The position numbers were made by a program, and so were the translations under genes. Shown piece after piece: positions 16,342-29,999 of a DNA stretch of 64,000 nt (position 1 is its first letter; every line of letters begins with the position of its first letter). The stretch spans positions 1 through 64,000 of the forward strand of contig JBBQJI010000020.1 in assembly GCA_038325765.1 (NCBI GenBank), in the 5' to 3' direction. This DNA is from Xiheibacterium sp038325765 (GTDB lineage: Bacteria; Myxococcota_A; Polyangia; Nannocystales; Nannocystaceae). Below the pieces are notes generated by a model. It was given only the letters and a program-made list of their open reading frames with translations. It searched no databases and was not told where the DNA came from.

Positions 16342-16800
16342 TCAGCCCGCCGGACCGATGTCGTCGCAGGTCTGGGTGATCACCTGCGTGAGCGTGGTGG
16401 TGAGCAGCGGCAGGAAGTCGTTCGGATCGATGGTGTCTTCGTCCGGCAACTCCTGGGTGCTCGGCGCGATCGGCAGGCCGTCGAACAGGGCACCGAGCGC
16501 GTTCTCGCCGAGGCAGCCCTGCTGGATGAAGCCACCGGCGACGACGCAATCGAGACCTCCGCACGCCGACTTGTCGGCGGCGATCTTGTCGAGCAGCGCG
16601 AGGCCGGTCTCGGGCATCGTCATGCCCGGGGCGTCGCTCTGATCGGGCTCGTCTTGCTAGGAGATCACGAGCACCGCGCCCTCGTCGCGCAGGAATCCGG
16701 CGTTGGTGGCGGCATTGGCCGCATGCGGCGAGCCGCCGTGGGCCTCGAGGAAGGCACGGGCGCGCAGCACACCTTTGCAGCGAGCGTGCCCGCACGTGTG
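16342..16800 (-). pseudogene. Remnant of a large secreted protein, interrupted by TAG
   Basis: One - strand frame reads about 47 plausible residues (ending HAANAATNAGFLRDEGAVLVIS), then TAG at 16657-16659, then QDEPDQSDAPGMTMPETG and a further 80 residues ending DDIGPAG. NAGFLR...DEPDQS is a conserved turn-and-strand region of von Willebrand-A-like lipoproteins common in Nannocystaceae-type genomes. The N-terminal half expected of such proteins is missing. The remnant is therefore both 5'-truncated and interrupted. The downstream piece alone (ATG 16623) would make a 93-residue protein with four cysteines, but it has no signal peptide. Confidence 0.6.
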
Positions 16801-16968
16801 CCGTCGAGCACGGCGCTCGATCGCACGAGAGAACGAGCCGCACGCAGCTGCGGTCCATACGTCGTGCCCGGGCGCGGAACAACGTTGTTCGCCCGCCGCC
16901 GCCCTTGCGCTGCTTCCGTGATACGCCACTGTGCAGTCTCAGTCTCTTGTCGAGACGTATCCCGTTCC

Positions 16969-19536
16969 ATGGGCCGCGAATCCAGCCGATCCAACGACGC
17001 GCCCGCAGACGGCGACGCATTCCTGATCGTGGGCATCGGGGCCTCGGCCGGCGGGCTCGAGGCGCTCGAATCGTTCTTCGGCGCGGTCCCGGCCGAAAGC
17101 GGTCGCGCGTTCGTGGTGGTGCAGCACCTCGATCCCACCCATGAGGCCCTGCTCGCCCCACTGTTGCAGCGGGTCACGGCGATGCCGGTCGCCGAGATCA
17201 CCGACGGCCTGCCCATCGCCGCCGATCGCGTCCATGTGATCCCGCCCAATCACGATCTCACGATCGTGGGCGGCGTGTTCCACCTGCGCGCGCCCGCCGA
17301 ACCGAGGGGACTGCGGCTCCCCATCGACTCCTTCTTTCGGTCGCTCGCCGAGGACGGGCGGGGCCGCGCCGTCGCGGTGGTGCTGTCGGGCATGGGCTCC
17401 GATGGCACGCTCGGCATCGCCGCCATCAAGCACCGTGGCGGGGCCGTGTTCGTGCAATCCCCGCAGACGGCGAAGTTCGACGCCATGCCCAAGAGCGCGA
17501 TCGACAGCGGGCTCGCCGATGCGGTGGAGCCGGTCGAAGCGATCGCGGCGCGGATCGTCGAGTACACGCCGACGTCGGATTCGGATCTCGACGACGACGA
17601 CGACGGCACTCCCGACGACGGCGACATCATGCAGATCTGCCGCCTGCTCCGCGCCGAGACCGGCCAGGAGTTCTCCCAGTACAAGCGCAGCACGATCCAG
17701 CGCCGCGTCGAGCGGCGGATGGGCGTACACCATCTCGATGACGTCGCCGCCTACGCTCGCCACCTCGAGCACAACCCCGCCGAGACGCGCCTGCTGTTCA
17801 AGGAGCTGCTCATCGGTGTCACGGCGTTCTTTCGCGATCCGGCGGCCTGGGAGGCGTTGCGCAACGCACTGACGGCACTCGTGGCCACGCGTCCGGCGGG
17901 GGTCTTGCGCGCGTGGGTCGCGGGCTGCTCCACCGGTGAAGAGGCGTACTCCCTGGCGATCCTCTTCGACGAGGTTCTGACGCCGCTGCGGCCGAGCCCG
18001 CGGCGCACCGTGCAGATCTTCGCGACCGATCTCGACGCCGACGCGATCGAACGCGCCCGGCAGGGTCGCTACCCACTCGAAATCGCGGCTGACGTCACCC
18101 CCGAACGCCTCGAGCGCTACTTCCAACCCCCCGACGAGCACGGCTATCGCCTGCGCCAAGAGGTCCGCGAGCGGATCATCTTCGCCGTGCAGAACGTGGC
18201 GATGGACCCGCCGTTCACCAAGCTCGACGTGGTGTGCTGCCGCAACCTCCTCATCTACCTCGCGCCGGATCTGCAGCGCGAGGTGTTGCCGCTGCTCCAC
18301 CATGGCTTGCTGACCGGCGGCCTGCTCTTTCTCGGCAGCTCGGAGACCGTCGGGGCCATCGCCGACGCATTCGAGCCGATCGACGTCAAGGCCCGGATCT
18401 ACAGGCGCACGGATCGCGCCGAGACGACCGCGCCCTTCGCGATCCAGCACATGTCGAAGACGCGAGAGCGCCTCGCGGACGTACCCGCGGCCGCTTCCTC
18501 GGGCCCCAACCTGCAAGACACGATCGAGAGGTTGATCCTCGAGCGTCATGTACCGCCGCTGGTGCTCACCAACTTGCAAGGCGACGTGCTCTACGTCAAC
18601 GGGCGGACGGGCCGGTATCTCGAGCCCGCTGCCGGCAAGGCCAACTGGAACATCCATGCGCTGGTCCGCGAAGGGCTGCGCCACGGGCTGTTCGCCGCGC
18701 TGCATCGGGTCGTGCGCGACGGCGAGACCGCGTCGCTACTGGGCGTCTGCCCCGAGTCGGGCGCCGCGCCGGTCGACGTGACGATCGAGCGGATGACCGA
18801 GCCCGCCGTGCTCCGCGACACCTTGCTGATCACCTTCGACGACACACCCGCCGCGACCGCGCGTCCGACACCGCGGGTGACCCATCGCATCACGCCCGGC
18901 ATCGAAACGCTCGAGCGCGAGCTGATGGTGGCAAAGCAGGCGATGGAGTCGACGCGCGCAGACATGCAGGCCTCGTCCGAGGAGCTCACGTCGGCCAACG
19001 AGGAGCTGCAGTCGACCAACGAAGAATTGCAGTCGACCAACGAGGAGCTCACGACCTCGAAGGAGGAGATGCAGTCGCTCAACGAGGAGCTGGAGACCGT
19101 CAACGCCGAGCTGCAGGCCAAGCTCGACGAGCTGTCGCGGAACAGCGACGACATGCGCAACCTGCTCGACAGCACCGACATCGCCACTCTGTTCCTCGAC
19201 GGCGCGCTGCGGGTGCGGCGATTCACGCCCAAGGTCCTCGAGCTCATCAAGCTCATCCCCGGCGATCTGAACCGACCGATCACGGACCTCGCCTCGGACC
19301 TGATCTATCCCCGGCTGGTCGACGACGCGCACGAGGTGCTGCGTACCCTGGCCTTCTGCGAGACCGAGGTCGCCACTGTGGACGACCGGTGGTTCGTGGT
19401 CCGCATCATGCCCTATCGAACCCTGTCCAACCGCATCGACGGTGTGGTGATCACCTTCGTCGACGTCAGCGCCGCCAAGTCGCTCGAGGCCGAGCTACGT
19501 CGTGAACGGGCGACACGGGAGCAGAAGCCACGATGA
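16969..19536 (+). CDS. CheB-CheR fusion protein with coiled coil and PAS domain
   Basis: An 855-residue signalling protein. The N-terminal CheB methylesterase domain has its triad (Ser26 in GASAGG, His53 in VVQHLDP, Asp145 in SGMGSDGT) but no receiver. Next is a CheR methyltransferase (FKELLIGVTAFFRD, AGCSTGEEAYSLAI, CCRNLLIYL), then a long coiled coil with repeated TNEELQS motifs around residues 640-710 and a C-terminal PAS domain (TDIATLFLDGALRVRRFTP). CheB and CheR normally remove and add methyl groups on receptors; here no receptor is nearby, so the target may be another signalling protein. Its stop overlaps the next kinase gene by 4 nt. Confidence 0.9.
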   Translation: MGRESSRSNDAPADGDAFLIVGIGASAGGLEALESFFGAVPAESGRAFVVVQHLDPTHEALLAPLLQRVTAMPVAEITDGLPIAADRVHVIPPNHDLTIVGGVFHLRAPAEPRGLRLPIDSFFRSLAEDGRGRAVAVVLSGMGSDGTLGIAAIKHRGGAVFVQSPQTAKFDAMPKSAIDSGLADAVEPVEAIAARIVEYTPTSDSDLDDDDDGTPDDGDIMQICRLLRAETGQEFSQYKRSTIQRRVERRMGVHHLDDVAAYARHLEHNPAETRLLFKELLIGVTAFFRDPAAWEALRNALTALVATRPAGVLRAWVAGCSTGEEAYSLAILFDEVLTPLRPSPRRTVQIFATDLDADAIERARQGRYPLEIAADVTPERLERYFQPPDEHGYRLRQEVRERIIFAVQNVAMDPPFTKLDVVCCRNLLIYLAPDLQREVLPLLHHGLLTGGLLFLGSSETVGAIADAFEPIDVKARIYRRTDRAETTAPFAIQHMSKTRERLADVPAAASSGPNLQDTIERLILERHVPPLVLTNLQGDVLYVNGRTGRYLEPAAGKANWNIHALVREGLRHGLFAALHRVVRDGETASLLGVCPESGAAPVDVTIERMTEPAVLRDTLLITFDDTPAATARPTPRVTHRITPGIETLERELMVAKQAMESTRADMQASSEELTSANEELQSTNEELQSTNEELTTSKEEMQSLNEELETVNAELQAKLDELSRNSDDMRNLLDSTDIATLFLDGALRVRRFTPKVLELIKLIPGDLNRPITDLASDLIYPRLVDDAHEVLRTLAFCETEVATVDDRWFVVRIMPYRTLSNRIDGVVITFVDVSAAKSLEAELRRERATREQKPR

Positions 19537-21689
19537 TCAAGGAAAACGACGACGAGTCGCTGCGCGCGCGGGCTGCAGCGCAGCTCCCTCGAAACGCGAT
19601 CGAAGGCGGCGCCACGGTGCCGCCCGAGACGTTGCGGCTCGTGCACGAGCTGCAGGTGCACCAGCTCGAACTCGAGCTGCAGAACGAAGAGCTGCAGCGC
19701 GCGCGCGCCGAGGTCGAGCACGGTTTGGCGCGGTACGCCGAGCTGTACGAGGACGCGCCGATCGGCTATTTCACGCTCGGCAGCGACGGCGAGATCCTCC
19801 GGGTGAACCGGGCCGCCAGCGCGCTGCTCGGGCCAGGCCGTGGACCGCTGGTCGGCCAGCGCTTGGGGCTGTGGGTGCGGATGCCCGATCGCACTCGGTT
19901 CAGCCAATTCGTGGACCGCCTCTTCGCGGCCGCAGGGCAGGGATCGTGCGAGGTGGTGATCGAGCGCGAGGCCGCCGCATGGGCGGTGGTGGTCGAGCTC
20001 ACGGGGGCCGCGAGCGCCGATGGCCGTCACGCGCGCGTCATGGCCACCGACATCACCGAGTCGCGGCGCACGTCGCAGGCGCTGCACGACCGTGAAGTCC
20101 GCTATCGCACGCTGTTCGAGCGCTCCCGGGACGCGCTGCTGACCCTGTCGCCGCCGGGCTGGTGCTTCTCCTCGGCCAACCGCGCGGCGCAGGTCATGTT
20201 CGGCGCCGACGAGGCCGCGCTCGCCCTGCGGACGTTACCCGAGTGCTCGCCGCCGATGCAGGCCGATGGCGGTGACTCGGCCGCAGCGGTGGGCAGACAC
20301 CTGGACACCGCGATGCGCGAGGGCTCGCATACGTTCGACTGGACGTTTCTGCGGGGCGCGGACGGGGGATTCCCGGCGGCGGTGTCCCTGACGCGGATGG
20401 ATGTCGACGGCATGTCGGTCATCCACGCGAGCATCCGCGACGAGACCGAGAAGCGGGCTTCGCTGGCCCACCTCGCCCAGGCCGATCGCCTCTCGAGCAT
20501 GGGCATGCTCGCAGCCAGCGTCGCCCACGAGATCAACAACCCCCTGGCCTACGTGCTCACCAACCTCGAGTTGCTGGCGACGGACCTGCCAGCGCTCGTG
20601 GCCGCGATCGCGCGGTGCACATCGGCGCTGCACGAGCGCGTCGGGGAGCCCACCTTCGCGCGGGTGATCGGGACCAGCCTCGATGGGCTCGGCGCGCTGC
20701 AACTCGGCGACGTGGTCGATCGCGCCACCGAGGCACTGCAGGGCACCAGGCGCATCTGCGACGTGGTGAAGGGCCTGCGCACCTTCTCTCGGGTCGAGCA
20801 AGTCGAGCGTTCCCGCGTCGACATCGAGCGGGCGGTGTCGTCCGCGATCGCCATGGCCCAGAACGAGATCAGGTATCGCGCGCGGCTGGTCACCGAGTTC
20901 CGCTCGGTCCCGAAGGTCTGGGCGTCCGAGGGCAAGCTGTCGCAGGTGCTCTTGAACCTGCTCATCAACGCCGCCCACGCGTTCGAGGACGCTGACCCGA
21001 GCGGCGCCCTCATCACGGTGAAGACCTGGGTCGATGGCGACAGCGTCTGCATCGGCGTCGACGACAACGGTCGCGGGATCGCGCCCGATAACCTGGCCCG
21101 CGTATTCGAACCATTTTTTACCACCAAGGGCGTGGGCAAGGGCTCCGGGCTGGGCCTCGCGATCTGCCGCGAACTGGTCGCCGAACTCGGCGGCGCGCTG
21201 ACGGTGACGAGCCAGGTGGGGGTGGGCTCTGCGTTCTTGGTGCGCCTGCCGGCCGCCGCACCGGCCCGCGACAGTGACGCAGTCCGGCCCGAGCACGCAC
21301 CGCCCGCCGCCGCCGTCACGCGCGCCCGCGTGCTGGTGATCGACGACGAGCCGTCGATCCGCGGGGCGCTCAGCCGCCTGCTGCGCGGCGCCCACGACGT
21401 GGTCGCGGTAGGCTCGGGCGCCGAGGCCAAGGCGCTGATCACCGCAGATCCGGCGTTCGACGTGATCCTGTGCGACGTGATGATGCCGGGGATGACGGGC
21501 ATGGAATTCCACGCGTGGCTGGTGGGCAGAGATTCCGCTCTCGCCGCGCGCGTCGTGTTCGTGACCGGCGGAGCGTTCACGCCCAAGGCGGCGGACTACC
21601 TCGAGCGGGTCGCCGCTCCGCGCCTCGACAAGCCCTTCGACAGCGCGACCGTGCGCCAGGTCGTGGCCGACATGATCGCGGCCGATTGA
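19533..21689 (+). CDS. PAS-containing hybrid histidine kinase with C-terminal receiver
   Basis: A 718-residue soluble kinase. After a coiled coil (VHQLELELQNEELQRARAE) come two PAS domains (about 70-175 and 185-300), a HisKA domain with the phospho-accepting His in SVAHEINNPLAYVLT, and a HATPase domain (NLLINAAHAFEDAD, GVDDNGRGI, GKGSGLGLAICREL). A receiver follows from about residue 595 (VLVIDDEPSIR, acceptor Asp in ILCDVMMPGMTG, Lys in LDKPF). It starts at the ATGA overlap with the CheB-CheR gene, so the two are translationally coupled and probably work together. No DNA-binding output domain is present. Confidence 0.92.
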   Translation: MIKENDDESLRARAAAQLPRNAIEGGATVPPETLRLVHELQVHQLELELQNEELQRARAEVEHGLARYAELYEDAPIGYFTLGSDGEILRVNRAASALLGPGRGPLVGQRLGLWVRMPDRTRFSQFVDRLFAAAGQGSCEVVIEREAAAWAVVVELTGAASADGRHARVMATDITESRRTSQALHDREVRYRTLFERSRDALLTLSPPGWCFSSANRAAQVMFGADEAALALRTLPECSPPMQADGGDSAAAVGRHLDTAMREGSHTFDWTFLRGADGGFPAAVSLTRMDVDGMSVIHASIRDETEKRASLAHLAQADRLSSMGMLAASVAHEINNPLAYVLTNLELLATDLPALVAAIARCTSALHERVGEPTFARVIGTSLDGLGALQLGDVVDRATEALQGTRRICDVVKGLRTFSRVEQVERSRVDIERAVSSAIAMAQNEIRYRARLVTEFRSVPKVWASEGKLSQVLLNLLINAAHAFEDADPSGALITVKTWVDGDSVCIGVDDNGRGIAPDNLARVFEPFFTTKGVGKGSGLGLAICRELVAELGGALTVTSQVGVGSAFLVRLPAAAPARDSDAVRPEHAPPAAAVTRARVLVIDDEPSIRGALSRLLRGAHDVVAVGSGAEAKALITADPAFDVILCDVMMPGMTGMEFHAWLVGRDSALAARVVFVTGGAFTPKAADYLERVAAPRLDKPFDSATVRQVVADMIAAD

Positions 21690-21701
21690 ACTGGCCTGCG
21701 G

Positions 21702-21724
21702 GTCGGGTCCGGTCGGACCGCGAC
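21702..21724. terminator. Bidirectional hairpin between the two convergent signalling operons
   Basis: GTCG plus GGTCC (21702-21710) pairs with GGACC plus CGAC (21715-21724, one bulged G) around a GGTC tetraloop. It fills the 36-nt gap between the stop of the + strand kinase gene and the stop of the - strand kinase gene, so it may terminate both. There is no T-run. Confidence 0.55.
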
Positions 21725-21725
21725 G

Positions 21726-22795
<1,070 letters not shown>

Positions 22796-22799
<4 letters not shown>

Positions 22800-23413
22800 G
22801 CTGGAGCGCCTCCTGCGGTCATCTCGGCGAGCAATGCCGCGATGGCGGGCCTGGCCGCGACGATCTGCGGGTCGGCGGCGGCGATGGCCGCGGCCGGCAT
22901 CACGGGAAATTCGACAGTGGCGGGGTCTTCGACGACGACCAGCCCGCCGCGCTCCCGCACCGCACGGGCCCCATCGGCGCCGTCGCGGTTCGCTCCGCTC
23001 AACACGATCGCCACCAGGTTCGGACCCCACGCATCGGCCGCGGACATGAACAGGGAGTCGATCGCCGGCCGCGAGAAGTGCACCGGTTCGTCGAGCGACA
23101 GCGCGAACGAGCGGTCGAGTTCCACCAGGAGGTGGAAGTCGGGCGGCGCCAACCACACCACGCCCGCCGAGCACGGCTGCTTGTCGTCGGGGATGCGCAC
23201 CGGAAGCGCACACCGGCGCGCCAACACGAGCGGCAGCATCGTGGGCTCGCTGGGGCGCAGGTGCACCACGACAACGACCGGCACCGCAGCGCCCGCGACC
23301 AGCGCCGGCATCAGCACACCGAGCGCCTCGATCGATCCGGCCGAGCCGCCGATGACGATTGCCGCGGGCACGCCCCACGCACGCCACATCTCGCTCAGGT
23401 GCGCTGGTACCAT
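22796..23413 (-). CDS. Stand-alone CheB-type protein-glutamate methylesterase
   Basis: A 205-residue CheB catalytic domain. The triad is visible: Ser24 in IGGSAGSIEAL, His51 in VVVVHLRPSEP and Asp144 in SGANRDGADG. Unlike classical CheB it lacks the N-terminal receiver, so its activity is not set by its own phosphorylation; the adjacent receiver proteins may do this instead (inference). The ATG at 23413 lies 19 nt inside the end of the CheR gene. It would reverse the methylation made by the CheR encoded just before it. Confidence 0.9.
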
Positions 23414-24203
23414 CGAGTCTCCTCGTCGATCAGACGGAACGCTGCGCGATGGGGCGAGAACTGCAGCGTCTCGCGGGGCCCCAGGCCGAGGAAGCCCAGC
23501 GGGCACAGGGCGTCGGCGAACAGCCCGAGCGCGCGGTCTTGGAGTTCGCGGCCGAAGTAGATCAGCACGTTGCGGCACACGACGAGCTGGACCTCGGCGA
23601 ACACGCCATCGGTGGCGAGGCTGTGATCGCTGAAGACCACGCGCTCGCGCAGTGTGCGATCGAAGACCGCCGCGTGCTCGTCGGCGTGGTAGTGGTCCGA
23701 CAGCGACGTCTTGGCGCCGCTGCGCTGGTGCTGGCGGGTGAACGCGGCCATGCGCTCGACGTCGTAGATCCCGGCCTCGGCGGCCTGGAGCGCGCGGGGA
23801 TTGATGTCGGTTGCGTAGATGAGCGAGCGTTCGAGGAGATTCTGCTCGCGCAGCACGATGGCGACCGAGTACAGCTCCTCGCCGGTGCTGCACCCCGCGA
23901 TCCACACCCGCACCAGCGGAAACGTCGCGAGATACGGCAGCACGCGCTCGCGGAGCTCACGGAAGAACGGCGGGTCGCGGAACATCTCGCTCACGGGCAC
24001 CGTGAGCTCCGAGACCACGCCGGTGAACAGCTCGGGACGGGCCGTGAGCAGCGCCTGCAACGCCGCGAGGTCGTCACAGCCGTGCCGCCCAGCCACCCGG
24101 CTCGCGCGCCGACGCAGCGAGCTCTGGGCGTACCCGGTGAAGTCGTAGTGGAATCGCGAGCGGACGAAGCCGAAGAACTCCGCGAATGGATCGAGTTCGG
24201 CGC

Positions 24204-24207
<4 letters not shown>
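23395..24207 (-). CDS. CheR-type protein-glutamate methyltransferase
   Basis: A 270-residue S-adenosylmethionine-dependent methyltransferase. The N-terminal helical region (YDFTGYAQSSLRRR, LTVPVSEMFRDPPFF) precedes the AdoMet-binding loop WIAGCSTGEELYSVAIVL, the acidic ATDINPRAL and the CRNVLIYF motif. These are standard for CheR, which methylates glutamates on chemoreceptors. Its ATG overlaps the stop of the large kinase gene (ATGA). No receptor gene is in the window, so its substrate may be the kinase system itself or a distant receptor. Confidence 0.92.
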
Positions 24208-27575
<3,368 letters not shown>

Positions 27576-27861
27576 CCCACGGCGGGATCAGCACGGCAAC
27601 GAGGGCCTTCGCACCCCGAACGCGTGGGCGGCCCGCAACGCTTGCGTGACGAGGCGCTCTTCATCTGTCAACGCCCGGGGCGTCTCGTTCGCTTGGGCCG
27701 ATAGACCTTCGGTAAGTCGAGCTCACGACCGACGCCACCCTCGACGTGCCACTCGCGCTGGTCGAGGTGAGTCCGACGGAGCGAGTCCGGATCTACGCCG
27801 AGACGCGCGGCGGCACGATCGCGGCGCGCAACCGCCAGCGCCATGGCCGGCCTGCGCGGCG
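27576..27861. other. Region between serpin and kinase genes
   Basis: These 286 nt presumably hold the promoter of the kinase-CheR-CheB operon on the - strand. A + strand frame near 27720-27840 reads VPLALVEVSPTERVRIYAE, protein-like but without a start, partner or further homology; it could be a gene fragment or chance. No hairpin or operator was recognised. Confidence 0.35.
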
Positions 27862-29244
27862 CTACGGATCGACCAATCGACCCATGAACAGGATTGCGCC
27901 GGTCTTGGTGTCGCGCACGAGGAACAGGAACGGATGGTCGACGACGAACGGCACCGGCTCGGCCTTCGGCGCCGCGCTGCCCACCTTCATCGACACGGCG
28001 GTCGCGGCCGCGGCCTCGGTGCCAGCCTCATCCACGGCGACAAAGGCCTTGTGGTAGGCCTCCGAGATGACGAGCTGCTCGCCAGCCGGGGCCATGCCGG
28101 TGAAGTCGGCGCTGGCCGCGTCCCAAGCCGTCACCACGCCGAGCGCCTCGAGGGGCGCGCGCAGCTCGAGCGCGGCGCCGGGCTCGATGCGGAAGCGCGG
28201 CAGCTGCAGATCGACGCCCTCGATGGCCGCGCCCGCGATCCACCCGGCCAGCGCCTCGGCGGTGAGCGCCTTCTCGACCGCGGCGAGCCCACGGACCTCG
28301 TCGGGCAGGACGATCACCATCGAGTACGCACCGCCGTTGTATGGCAGCTCGAGCGTGCGCACCTTCGCGGCCTTGTCGACGCCGAGGCGGAACGAGTCGA
28401 CGCGGTGCATCAGCTTCGCGGTCTTGGCGACCGAGCCGCCGAAGAATGGCGCGTCACGGGTGCTGCTTGGCTCGAAGGCCTCCTCCCACTGCGCCTTGAA
28501 GTAGATCGCGTTGACCAGCACCAGTCGGGTCTGGGCGCTCACACCCGAGGGCGGCAGCAGGTCGCGGATCTTGTCCTTGGTCTGCGCAGCGACCCAGTCG
28601 TTGATGTGGACGCGCGCTGGCTCGGGGGCGCCCTTGAAGTCGAGCAGCTCGAGCGGTGCGGCGAACACCGACTTGGTCAGCTCGACGTAGGGCGCCTCGA
28701 ACGCGACGGTCCTCTCGCCGAACAGCCGGTTGGCGACGTCGAGCTCGAGACCGCCGACTGCGTCCTCCCACCGCGCGAGGGTGCCGGCGAGGCCGCGGTG
28801 CAGATCGGCTGACTCCGGGAAGTGGAACGCCTTTGCCAGCTCGCTGGCGGTCGCGCCTTTGGCCCCTGCGTGGGTCATCGCGAACGCGATCGCGATGCTC
28901 GCGGGCGACACGAACACGTTGCCGGGCTTGGCGCCGAGCTCGCGATGCAGATCGATCGCGAAGGCGTTGAGTCCGGTCGCGACCGCCTGCTCGACCTCGG
29001 GCGTGAGCGCGGTCGGCTCGGGCGCGGGATCGGGCGGCTTGGCGTCGGGCGGCTTCGCGTCGGGCGTCTTCGCGTCGGGCGTCTTCGCGTCGGTGGTCTT
29101 CGCGTCGGCCTTCTTTGCGTCGGCCTTCTTCGCGTCGGCCTTCTTTGCGTCGGCCTTGCCCGCCTCCTCGGGGGGGCTCGGACAAGCCCCGAGGGCGAGC
29201 AGGAGAGCGACACCGGTGCGGCGCAGGCGTTGGGATGGGGACAT
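27862..29244 (-). CDS. Serpin-family lipoprotein
   Basis: A 460-residue protease inhibitor homologue. The signal ends with the lipobox LALGAC (Cys21). A linker of ADAKK and PDAK repeats precedes the serpin core, which shows NVFVSPASIAIAFAMTHAGA, VLVNAIYFKAQWEEAFE, the SEAYHKAFVAVDEAGTEAAA region and the closing DHPFLFLVRDTKTGAILFMG. The reactive-loop hinge GTEAAAATA (from residue 408) has small residues at P12-P9, as in inhibitory serpins. It should be held at the membrane and could trap attacking or self-made serine or cysteine proteases. The target is unknown. Confidence 0.92.
   Translation of the reverse strand: MSPSQRLRRTGVALLLALGACPSPPEEAGKADAKKADAKKADAKKADAKTTDAKTPDAKTPDAKPPDAKPPDPAPEPTALTPEVEQAVATGLNAFAIDLHRELGAKPGNVFVSPASIAIAFAMTHAGAKGATASELAKAFHFPESADLHRGLAGTLARWEDAVGGLELDVANRLFGERTVAFEAPYVELTKSVFAAPLELLDFKGAPEPARVHINDWVAAQTKDKIRDLLPPSGVSAQTRLVLVNAIYFKAQWEEAFEPSSTRDAPFFGGSVAKTAKLMHRVDSFRLGVDKAAKVRTLELPYNGGAYSMVIVLPDEVRGLAAVEKALTAEALAGWIAGAAIEGVDLQLPRFRIEPGAALELRAPLEALGVVTAWDAASADFTGMAPAGEQLVISEAYHKAFVAVDEAGTEAAAATAVSMKVGSAAPKAEPVPFVVDHPFLFLVRDTKTGAILFMGRLVDP
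29034..29160 (-). repeat. 15-bp in-frame repeats coding for the Lys/Ala/Asp linker of the serpin
   Basis: Tandem 15-bp units (+ strand CTTCGCGTCGGCCTT and CTTCGCGTCGGGCGT variants) encode repeated ADAKK, ADAKT, PDAKT and PDAKP pentapeptides between the lipidated cysteine and the serpin fold. The repeat gives a charged, flexible tether. Confidence 0.85.
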
Positions 29245-29299
29245 CGCTCACGGTTCTAGCGGCTTTGCCCGCCGCGAACCACGGCTGCGTCGCCACGCC

Positions 29300-29790
29300 G
29301 CGTTGGACTTAGCCATCTCGACCGACTTCGCCGCGGCGGAGATCGAGGATCTCGCGGTCGCTCGGCGCGGGTTCGCGTGGGTGGAGGGCGGCAGCGTGCG
29401 CGCGCTGCTGGACGGCGACGAGTCGCCGCGCGTACTCGCGGCGATGCGCCGGCCGGCGGTGAGACCCCCACGGTGCGGCTGTGGGATCCGGACGGGGTGC
29501 TCGTCGATGCGTGGCTCGTCGAGCTCGACGGCAATCCCTATGTTAGCGACGTCGCGCTGACCGACGAGGGCGACGTCGTGCTCGGCGGCCGTCGCCACGG
29601 CGTCCCGTGGGTGCGGCGGGTCGACGCTGGCGGCGAAGGGATCTGGGATCGGATGCACACGCCGCCCGACGAGTACGGCGTGATCGAATCGATCGCACTC
29701 GCCCCGGGCGGAGACGTGGTCGTCGCGGGCTGTGTGGGCTTCGACTTCCTCGGATCCTCGGACGTGTGGGTGCGCCGCTACGCACCCTGA
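29300..29790 (+). pseudogene. Frameshifted fragment of a beta-propeller-like protein
   Basis: Two + strand frames together read as one repeat protein. The first gives IEDLAVARRGFAWVEGGS to VLAAMRRPA; the second continues from about 29460 with GETPTVRLWDPDGVLVDAW, VSDVALTDEGDVVLGGRR, IESIALAPGGDVVVAGC and ends VWVRRYAP at 29790. The recurring pattern (hydrophobic)-A-(V/L)-(D/A)-x-G-D-V-V-(L/V)-(G/A)-G is that of beta-propeller blades in secreted proteins. There is no start codon or signal peptide, so the piece is 5'-truncated as well as shifted. It probably represents a decayed gene. Confidence 0.55.
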
Positions 29791-29999
29791 CGCGCGCATG
29801 GTGCGAGGCGAGCGCGGCCGTTTGGCCACGGCCCACGCCGGTCCGCGTGTGCACGTCGGCCGCGTCGATCTTCGCCGCGTCGGTGGCGCATCCACGAGCG
29901 CTGCTGCTACGGCGGGATGAAGCGCGGTCTCGGGCTCCTCGATCTACTCGGAGCTTGCGGTCTGCCAGCTGCCGTCTGGAACTGTCACTCCGACATCGA

